The translations under genes were made by a program, and so were the position numbers. A stretch of DNA of 64,000 nucleotides from Deltaproteobacteria bacterium UBA5205 (GTDB taxonomy: Bacteria > Desulfobacterota > Syntrophorhabdia > Syntrophorhabdales > Syntrophorhabdaceae), in NCBI GenBank assembly GCA_002412715.1, contig DHVP01000024.1, positions 62,001 to 126,000 of the forward strand, written 5' to 3'. Below, piece after piece: positions 58,266-64,000 of this stretch (positions are counted from its first letter, which is position 1; every line of letters begins with the position of its first letter). Below the pieces are notes generated by a model. That model did not search any database. It was not told the DNA's origin and saw only the letters and a program-made list of their open reading frames with translations.

Positions 58266-59307
58266 CAATCTCCAGTCCCTGCTCGAAATAAGGTTTCACA
58301 TCTTTGCACAGATCTTCCGGCAGGATAACACAAATGGGTTCGGAGAGGATGGCCTGGAAGAAGTTCAGGTCCGGGGCGAAGTCGCGCATGTTCAGAAATG
58401 TCCGGGGGACGATCCGGAAGCAAGAGTTGAAATACCCCTGGTTTGCCGGACCAAGGGAAAGCGATGCATTAAAGCTGAATACACCCGCTTCGCGATAGAA
58501 GCGGAAGACCTTCTCAAGACCGGCGACGAGGCCCTCGATATGCTCCTCGAAAAGATCATAAATGGAAAAGACATCGGGGAAAATGCAGAGGATGTCCCCG
58601 AGCATCCCGAGACATGTAAAGGGGACGAGCCAGTGTCCACTTCCCGTTCTGCCGATATACCTTTTGCCGTCGTCCGTTTCCCGATCTATAAGCGTCCGCC
58701 AGTAATTCTGCCCGTGCCGCGCGTAAAAGCGTCGCGATGCCGCCAGTTCGTCCATAAACTGGTTGCCGGGGAAGGCCGTCGCAAAATACTGCTGATGAGG
58801 ATGGACGAGGCCTCCGCCGGAAGGCGGCATGTAATTCCAGGTCATGAGATGGTAGGGTAAAGACGCGTCCGCGTCGGCTATACGGCGCAGGAAATCGAAG
58901 CCCAGGGAAAAGGAGTCCATGAGCCTGTCTTTCGTAAAGTCCTGAAGTCCGACCACGTGGTCGTCGGTCATGACGACGACACCGCTGTGGATGTCGTAGG
59001 GAAAGAGATTGGGTATGAGTAATGCCTCACCGCGTGTGAGTCTGCCCTCCGGAACAATATCGGGGGTAAATTTCGGTGTGGACTTTTCGCGATGCTGACC
59101 GCAAAAGGGGCAAAAACCCTTGACCTCGGGGCTCAGGTAGGCGGGGAGGTCAAGTCTTTGCGGCTTGATGGCGCCAAAGTGGGAAAAGTGGCAGGTCCTT
59201 CCCGTCAGGGGATCGACGCGTACCTGGAAGCGGACGGTGGCGGGGGAGAACCCCTTTCGCGGGTCGAGAAAGGTGCTTTCCGACTCGATGGTTTTGAACT
59301 CGATCAT
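58258..59307 (-). CDS. Galactose-1-phosphate uridylyltransferase-like (GalT/HIT) protein
   Basis: The 349-residue protein has the GalT features FCPFCGQHREKSTPKF (zinc cysteines) and VVVMTDDHVVGLQDF. The nucleotidyl-transfer histidine triad is GLVHPHQQYF (HPHQQ where GalT has HPHGQ), followed by RYIGRTGSGHWLVPF. It should transfer a nucleotidyl group between a UDP- or ADP-sugar and a sugar-1-phosphate. Relatives include GalT and ADP-hexose pyrophosphorylase-like proteins, so the exact donor is open. Its neighbours handle ADP-glucose, which favours a glucose-related role. The stop codon is supplied by nonamer array 3. Confidence 0.85.
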   Translation of the reverse strand: MIEFKTIESESTFLDPRKGFSPATVRFQVRVDPLTGRTCHFSHFGAIKPQRLDLPAYLSPEVKGFCPFCGQHREKSTPKFTPDIVPEGRLTRGEALLIPNLFPYDIHSGVVVMTDDHVVGLQDFTKDRLMDSFSLGFDFLRRIADADASLPYHLMTWNYMPPSGGGLVHPHQQYFATAFPGNQFMDELAASRRFYARHGQNYWRTLIDRETDDGKRYIGRTGSGHWLVPFTCLGMLGDILCIFPDVFSIYDLFEEHIEGLVAGLEKVFRFYREAGVFSFNASLSLGPANQGYFNSCFRIVPRTFLNMRDFAPDLNFFQAILSEPICVILPEDLCKDVKPYFEQGLEIEK

Positions 59308-59420
59308 CAGCCTGATATCTCCGTGCTGCTGTATTTTTCAAATAGAAACAGAATTTTCAGATCCCCGTCAAGAGGAAGGAATCGGGGACCGGGGAATCGT
59401 GTATCTCGCGTTCAGCATCC

Positions 59421-60128
59421 CTACAGGTGGTGGATATCGTCGCGCGTTTCTTCCTCTTCCCTCCCTTCGTGAACATTTCTTTCCAGGTAGTTCTTCGCTA
59501 TATCTTTACCACCGAAGCCAAAGGCAATCGCGAGGGCAAGGACTATCCCTCCGAAGAGGATCGCGAAAGCTATGAGCACGGTATCCCGTCCGATGCCGAG
59601 TTGCTCCAGTGCCATTGTGGCCGAAAGGACGAAAACGGTAAGTTTCACGAACCTGCCCACCATACCTGCCTGCTTGATCCCCGCGTTGACAGAGGCGATC
59701 AGGGCGGCCCGTCCGAAAAAATTGCTGAAAATATAGCCGAAAAGGAGAATCACTGCCGCCGTGAAGACACTCGGCAGATAGAGAAAGAAGCGCTCGAGAA
59801 GCTGCTCTACCGTCGGTATTTTCAACGTCTGCAAGGCAACCACGGCAAAGGTGAAGAAAGTCAGCCATCCGATGATCCTGGCAATAAAGGCCGACAGGGA
59901 TTCTCTTATGCCGCCCCTGACGAGCATCTCAAAAAGGCCGAGGCGTTCGGCCGCCCTGTCCAGGTTGACGGCACGGAATATCCTCAGAAAGATCATCCTC
60001 AAGAGGCCTCCGAGGACGATGCCGACGATGAGAAGCACCAGCGAGGTGAGAAAATAGGGCATAAATGTCAGGAACTTTTCGTAGAAACTTTCAAAGGGAT
60101 CTATGATAATCCTCTGAAGAAAATTCAT
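59421..60128 (-). CDS. Small-conductance channel-like membrane protein (conserved TM-helix family)
   Basis: The 235-residue protein has four to five transmembrane helices (FMPYFLTSLVLLIVGIVLGG, FIARIIGWLTFFTFAVVAL, FFLYLPSVFTAAVILLFGYIFSNFF, FVKLTVFVLSATMALEQLGIG, VLIAFAILFGGIVLALAIAFGFGGKDIA). The last matches the MscS-type pore helix with GFGGKDIAKN. It lacks the MscS beta domain. Family members (TM_helix/CmpX-like) are thought to be mechanosensitive or envelope-homeostasis channels. It follows the glycosyltransferase gene by 18 bases, suggesting osmotic linkage. Confidence 0.85.
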   Translation of the reverse strand: MNFLQRIIIDPFESFYEKFLTFMPYFLTSLVLLIVGIVLGGLLRMIFLRIFRAVNLDRAAERLGLFEMLVRGGIRESLSAFIARIIGWLTFFTFAVVALQTLKIPTVEQLLERFFLYLPSVFTAAVILLFGYIFSNFFGRAALIASVNAGIKQAGMVGRFVKLTVFVLSATMALEQLGIGRDTVLIAFAILFGGIVLALAIAFGFGGKDIAKNYLERNVHEGREEEETRDDIHHL

Positions 60129-60146
60129 ATAAGGCCCCCTTTTGCA

Positions 60147-61409
60147 TTACTCCCAGCGGTCCGAGAAGGATGGTTTGTTCTTCTCGTATTCCCCGCAGAG
60201 GTTCTCGATCTTTTCTTCCACCTCCGGTCCGCTGCTTTCCCATGCCTCCATGACGAATGACGCCGTGCGCCCGATGTACAGCGGGGTTACGGATTTGAGG
60301 AGATGCTCCTTGTTGAGGATGTTCTGGTGAGCGGCGAGGGCGAAACTGTATATTATGTCGACCCACAGGCTGTCGGGCATGTGGAATCCGTCCCCTGACG
60401 TCCCGGCCAGTCTTCTTAAGAAGTCGAGGGTCTTTCCCGGGAGGATCTTTTCCCAGACAACGGCCAGTTCCTGAGCGCCAAGGGTGAACTTGTCGATCAT
60501 TCTCTGGATATTCACATTGACAGGCTCGAGCCCCACCTCGTACTGGAACCCGAAGACGGGCACTTCCTCGGACGTCCTGACCTGCTTCCATGTCTGCGCG
60601 TACTCCTCCATGAGACCGAAAGTCGCCCCGACAACCTGGTAGAGCATGGCGCTGAGGTCCGCCCCCGGGTCCTTAGCATCGTGGATCTTCGCCCCCAGAA
60701 AGGCCTGGCAGACGCGAAAATTGTTGGCAATGGCCGTCGTCGTCATCCAGATGTCGATACCGTAGCGTGCCACATCGGTTTCCCATACGTCCTTGGTGAG
60801 ATAGAATCCTGCCAGCTTCCCGGAAAAGCCGAAGTCACCGCCTATCGGCTGGCGCACTTTCTTTCCGTAAAGCGCCCTCGTGAGAGGATAAACGATGCTG
60901 TTCGTGATCGTCCCGTCGTATTTATGGCGATGGTAGAGTGGCGCCACGTAGTCGTATCCGTCGTTCATGACGGGTTTGATGAGCAGTTCTATCCATTCCG
61001 GCGTGATGCTGCGCAGGTCGGAATCCACCACGGCGCATGCCTTCACGTTGAGGGCACGGGCTATCTGGAAAATGGTCCTGAAGGCGCTTCCCTTGCCGGG
61101 GATCCCATGGTAGGGGGTTGCGATCTTCGAAAAGGATGCCACCCGGTGGGAAAGGAGGATCGACCGGAAATCGTCGATGGTCGTATCGTGGACAACATCC
61201 ATTGTACCATCCGTGGAGCCCCCGTCGGAATTGACGAGCACCGTCTTCGTGTCGGGGAAATACTTGGCAAGGCCGGCCTGCACCGCCCTCACCACGTGCC
61301 CTATGGACCGGGCGTTGTTGTAGCTCGGGATACCCACCAGGATATCGGCCTCACCGATCTCGGCTACCTTTGCCCTGACATCCTCTCTTTGAATTATGGT
61401 TTCCGCCAT
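60147..61409 (-). CDS. GT-A glycosyltransferase, glucosyl/mannosylglycerate-synthase-like (GT81/GT78 type)
   Basis: The 420-residue GT-A enzyme begins ILVGIPSYNNARSIGHVVRAVQAGLAKYF and has VLVNSDGGSTDGTMDVV, YHGIPGKGSAFRTIFQIARALNVKACAVVDSDLRSITPEW (metal-binding DSD). DFGFSGKLAGFYLTKDVWETDVARYGIDIWMTTTAI holds the acceptor-side acidic residues. The layout follows GT81 glucosyl-3-phosphoglycerate synthase and GT78 mannosylglycerate synthase, which build compatible solutes. ADP-glucose from the two GlgC-like genes upstream could be the donor; this is inference. It precedes the channel-like gene. Confidence 0.85.
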   Translation of the reverse strand: MAETIIQREDVRAKVAEIGEADILVGIPSYNNARSIGHVVRAVQAGLAKYFPDTKTVLVNSDGGSTDGTMDVVHDTTIDDFRSILLSHRVASFSKIATPYHGIPGKGSAFRTIFQIARALNVKACAVVDSDLRSITPEWIELLIKPVMNDGYDYVAPLYHRHKYDGTITNSIVYPLTRALYGKKVRQPIGGDFGFSGKLAGFYLTKDVWETDVARYGIDIWMTTTAIANNFRVCQAFLGAKIHDAKDPGADLSAMLYQVVGATFGLMEEYAQTWKQVRTSEEVPVFGFQYEVGLEPVNVNIQRMIDKFTLGAQELAVVWEKILPGKTLDFLRRLAGTSGDGFHMPDSLWVDIIYSFALAAHQNILNKEHLLKSVTPLYIGRTASFVMEAWESSGPEVEEKIENLCGEYEKNKPSFSDRWE

Positions 61410-61424
61410 GACGTCTCCGGGTTT

Positions 61425-62684
61425 CTAGCTCCCACTAACGGTCATCCCGCTTTTCACTTCCTTCGGAAAGACGGTCCCGGGTTCGAGCAAGGGATCGATG
61501 ATACAGTTTGTCCCTATCGTGATCCCCCCGGGGATGATCGTTCGCTTTCCGATGACGGTAAGACCCGAATAGAGATGTTCCGGGTGGGTGACGTTGACCG
61601 TCTTCGGGTCTCCGCGACCGACCGTGGTGCGTGCTCCCACCACCACCTCTTTATCAATTATGGACCGTTCTATCTCAACGCCCTCGCATATGCGGCAGTC
61701 ATGCATGATGATGGAATCCCGGACACTGGCCCCGCGTTCCACGATCACACCGGGGGAGAGCACGCTGTTTTCCACCTGTCCCTCGATGGTGCAGCCGGGG
61801 GATATGATGGACCGCCTCACCCGGGCTAAAGAGGACACCAGGACAGGGGGCCTGTCGAAGGCCGGCCCGGCGGAGTATATGTTTGTCATAGTTTTCCAAG
61901 ATCCGGGGTCGATCCCCGATGAAGACTCCAGGAGGTCCATATTGGCATCCCAGTAAGCCTGAACTGTACCGACGTCGCGCCAGTATCCGTCGAAGGGATA
62001 GGCGTAGACCACCTTTTCCTTGAGCGCTCTGGGGATGATGTGGTGGCCGAAATCGTCCTCTTTCGACCCGGTGAGAAGCGAAATCAGGTAGTCTCTGTCG
62101 AAGACGTAGATCCCCATCGACGCCAGGTTGGACTTCGCCCGCGGTGACTTTTCCTCCCACCGTGTTATCCTGCTGTCGTCGTCGATGATGGCAGTCCCGA
62201 ACTGGTGTGTCTCCTCCCATGGCACAGGGATGGTGGCAATGGTGACACGGGCCTTTTTTGCCCGGTGAAAGGAGACCATCAGCCGATAGTCCATGTGATA
62301 TACGTGGTCTCCCGACAGTATCATGATCTCATCGTTCTGTACCGACATGACGAAGGAAATATTCTGCCTTACGGCATCAGCGGTTCCCCGGTACCAGTCC
62401 CAGTCCTCCTCCCCGGTCTTGGGGGGGAAGATCTTGACGCTGCGGGAACGGCCCGACAGGTCCCAGGAAGAGCCGTCACCGATGTGGTCCATGAGGGAAA
62501 GCGGTTTGTACTGGGTAAGGACCGCGACGTTTGTCACGCCGGAATTGCCGATATTGCTCAGGGTGAAGTCGATTATCCGGTATATTCCGCCGAAGGGGAC
62601 AGCGGGTTTTGCCCTGTGCCGGACAAGGATATTGAGTCTGCTTCCGACACCGCCTGCCAACAGGATTGCCGCCGGGCCTCTCAT
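61425..62684 (-). CDS. glgC: Glucose-1-phosphate adenylyltransferase (GlgC)
   Basis: The 419-residue enzyme makes ADP-glucose. The pyrophosphorylase site is AAILLAGGVGSRLNILVRHRAKPAVPFGG with catalytic Arg/Lys. WYRGTADAVRQN, EIMILSGDHVYHMDY and the glucose-binding NLASMGIYVFDRDYL are kept. A left-handed beta-helix (SIISPGCTIEGQVENSVLSPGVIVERGASV) ends the chain. The start overlaps the second GlgC-like gene's stop by 4 bases. The product probably feeds a glycogen, maltosyl or glycosylglycerate pathway. Confidence 0.94.
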   Translation of the reverse strand: MRGPAAILLAGGVGSRLNILVRHRAKPAVPFGGIYRIIDFTLSNIGNSGVTNVAVLTQYKPLSLMDHIGDGSSWDLSGRSRSVKIFPPKTGEEDWDWYRGTADAVRQNISFVMSVQNDEIMILSGDHVYHMDYRLMVSFHRAKKARVTIATIPVPWEETHQFGTAIIDDDSRITRWEEKSPRAKSNLASMGIYVFDRDYLISLLTGSKEDDFGHHIIPRALKEKVVYAYPFDGYWRDVGTVQAYWDANMDLLESSSGIDPGSWKTMTNIYSAGPAFDRPPVLVSSLARVRRSIISPGCTIEGQVENSVLSPGVIVERGASVRDSIIMHDCRICEGVEIERSIIDKEVVVGARTTVGRGDPKTVNVTHPEHLYSGLTVIGKRTIIPGGITIGTNCIIDPLLEPGTVFPKEVKSGMTVSGS

Positions 62685-63913
62685 TGTACCACCTCCCCGC
62701 CGAGGTACTCTTTCTTTGAAAAGGAGCCTGTCTTGAGTTTGGGATGGATCGTAACCCCTCCCCGGATGCGGACCTTTTCGGGGACGATCGTTTCCATGCC
62801 TATGACCGTCAGGGCATCCCCGGGGTCTCCGACATCGGCGCCTTCCGAGATCACACAGCCCGTGTCCGCGACGGTGTGCGTCAATACGGCACCGCTGCGA
62901 ACGGTGGAGTCAAAGAACAGGATGGAGTCCTCGACGACGGCACCCTCCTCCACCGATACGCCGGGGAAAAGGATGGAACGTGCCACGCGGCCCCTGATGG
63001 AACAGCCGCAGTGGAGGAATACGTCTTCAAGACTGGCCAGGGGGCCCACAAAGGCCGGTTGCCGGTCGCGGATATGACTGTCGGCCATGTTGGTCCTGAG
63101 TTCCCACGAGCGTATGTCCACCCTCGGCCTGCTGCCGAGGAGGTCCATGCTCGTGCGGTAGTATTCCTGTACGGTGCGGGTATATCCCCAGTAACCGCTG
63201 TGCTTGTATCCGTAGACCCTGTGTTTCTGCATGAGCATGGGGATAATGTCCTTGCCGAACTCGTGAGAGGGACTGGCCGCATTTTCCTTAAGAGTTGCGA
63301 TAAGAAGCTCGGCCCTGAAAACGTAGATCGTCAGCGATGCCCATTCCAGTTGCGAATTCTTCGGTTTTTCCCTGTATTCCGTGAGCCTTCCTCCGCGGGG
63401 GTCTCCTTCGTCAATGGAGGCCAGCCCGAACCGGGACGATCCCTCGGGGGAGACCCTGGTGAAAGCCACTGTCACATCGGCGTTCTTTTCAAGATGGAAC
63501 TCGATGAGCTTGCGGTAATCCATGCGGTAGATATGGTCGCCGGAGAGGACGACGACGATCTCGGGGTTGTTGAGACGTATGAAGTCGATGTTCTGGTAGA
63601 CGGCATCGGCTGTACCCTTGTACCAGTCGGAGGCACCCCGGCCCTGAAAGGGGGGGAGTATTACGGCACATCGCTGCCTTCCCGTCATGTCCCAGGGTTC
63701 TCCGTTGGCAATGTGGCTGATCAGTTCGAAAGGCCTGTACTGTGACAGAATACCCACGTTCTCGATATCTGAATGCATGAGATTGCTCATAGGAAAATCG
63801 ATGACCCGATAAAGACCCCCGTATGGGAGGACCGATTTGGGCCTGAAAAAGGTAAGTACGTCCAGTTCGCCAACCCTGCCGCCTGCGAGAATCATTGCAA
63901 GGACCTGTGCCAT
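62681..63913 (-). CDS. GlgC-like nucleotidyltransferase, second copy
   Basis: The 410-residue paralogue has AMILAGGRVGELDVLTFFRPKSVLPYGGLYRVIDFPMSNLMHSD, WYKGTADAVYQN, EIVVVLSGDHIYRMDYRKLIEFH, SLTIYVFRAELL and a C-terminal beta-helix. The nucleotide loop GGRVGELDVLTFFRPKS differs from the consensus GGxGxRLxxLTxxRAKP: Glu-Leu replaces the Arg-Leu and Ser replaces Pro. It may be a regulatory subunit-like partner of the first GlgC or have another nucleotide preference. AAGGAG is 11 bases before the ATG. It is preceded by a gene cut at the right edge. Confidence 0.9.
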   Translation of the reverse strand: MAQVLAMILAGGRVGELDVLTFFRPKSVLPYGGLYRVIDFPMSNLMHSDIENVGILSQYRPFELISHIANGEPWDMTGRQRCAVILPPFQGRGASDWYKGTADAVYQNIDFIRLNNPEIVVVLSGDHIYRMDYRKLIEFHLEKNADVTVAFTRVSPEGSSRFGLASIDEGDPRGGRLTEYREKPKNSQLEWASLTIYVFRAELLIATLKENAASPSHEFGKDIIPMLMQKHRVYGYKHSGYWGYTRTVQEYYRTSMDLLGSRPRVDIRSWELRTNMADSHIRDRQPAFVGPLASLEDVFLHCGCSIRGRVARSILFPGVSVEEGAVVEDSILFFDSTVRSGAVLTHTVADTGCVISEGADVGDPGDALTVIGMETIVPEKVRIRGGVTIHPKLKTGSFSKKEYLGGEVVQ

Positions 63914-63939
63914 GATCTACCACGCTCCTTCTTAGTTGA

Positions 63940-64000
63940 TCAATAACCTGTTTCGAGAAGCGCCACGGGGAAATTCCGGAAGAGTTCGGAACAGGCGAGG
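63940..64000 (-). CDS. C-terminal fragment of a gene cut by the right window edge
   Basis: On the minus strand the last 19 codons of an open frame (ending FRNFPVALLETGY, then TGA at 63942-63940) are visible, 26 bases upstream of the GlgC-like gene and in the same direction. It is probably the preceding operon gene. Nothing here identifies it; a glucan-metabolism enzyme would fit the neighbourhood, but that is only inference. Confidence 0.5.
   Translation of the reverse strand, partial: LACSELFRNFPVALLETGY

Noticed and set aside
58104..58268. 55-residue N-terminal extension of nitroreductase B containing RSYRSYSTYRTY
   Set aside because: The tripeptides are only the nonamer repeat read in frame; the sister gene starts at the position of the chosen ATG.
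60681..61829. 382-codon plus-strand open frame opposite the GT81/GT78-like and glgC genes
   Set aside because: It is a shadow of two well-conserved genes with no recognisable domain.
1..64000. tRNA, rRNA or CRISPR loci
   Set aside because: No GGTTCRAATCC-type T-arm with matching acceptor stem and no regularly spaced repeats were noticed by eye; a tRNAscan or CRISPR search would be needed to exclude weak cases.

Overview
The window looks like chromosomal DNA of a Gram-negative, GC-rich anaerobe of the Desulfobacterota (former Deltaproteobacteria) type. This is inferred from the carD / PIN-TRAM / ispD / ispF gene order, two glutamyl-tRNA synthetases, many sigma-54 regulators and PAS/GAF histidine kinases, and heptose-type lipopolysaccharide (LPS) and Mla-type envelope genes. 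No species can be named from the sequence alone. No rRNA, tRNA, CRISPR array, prophage or transposase gene was recognised.

Layout. 1-3 kb (minus): smc, cut by the window edge, and gltX. 3-8 kb (plus): an ankyrin protein, then carD, a PIN-TRAM membrane protein, ispD, ispF and a second gltX. 8-11.6 kb (plus): a histidine kinase and sigma-54 activator pair followed by a sigma-54-dependent exported protein with duplicated enhancer-like sites. 11.7-14.5 kb (minus): murI and a priA whose helicase motifs are degenerate. 14.7-19.9 kb (plus): a FIST sensor, a hybrid kinase, a VOC protein and a radical SAM protein. 19.9-36.1 kb (mostly minus): a large LPS/surface-glycan cluster with a tandem kinase, seven glycosyltransferases, three methyltransferases, a DegT aminotransferase, an epimerase, split heptose genes rfaE1/rfaE2 and a B12-radical SAM protein. 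36-38.8 kb (minus): thioesterase, radical SAM, divIC-like and trpS. 39-42 kb (minus): a three-gene phosphorelay. 42-45.4 kb (minus): an Mla-type lipid transporter. 45.5-49.8 kb (minus): a ZraPSR-like envelope-stress operon with a near-perfect sigma-54 promoter. 50.2-53.6 kb (plus): thiD, thiC, xseA. 53.8-58.1 kb (minus): a YihY-cNMP fusion, a dipeptide epimerase, a cyclophilin-like protein and twin nitroreductases. 58.2-64 kb (minus): a GalT-like enzyme, a membrane protein, a glucosyl/mannosylglycerate-synthase-like glycosyltransferase and two GlgC-like pyrophosphorylases.

The most notable observations are these. (1) Two independent sigma-54 circuits have visible promoters and upstream repeat sites; one activator carries a winged-helix-like C-terminus in place of the Fis helix. 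(2) PriA lacks Walker A, DEEH and motif VI. (3) Short-period tandem repeats (nonamers that fold like terminators, and STRR-like heptamers) sit at gene 3' ends and in three cases supply the stop codon. (4) An inverted-repeat element lies between the two heptose genes. (5) The mlaF gene lacks a usable start codon, which a one-base deletion in a G run would explain. (6) Several promoters are placed for leaderless transcripts.
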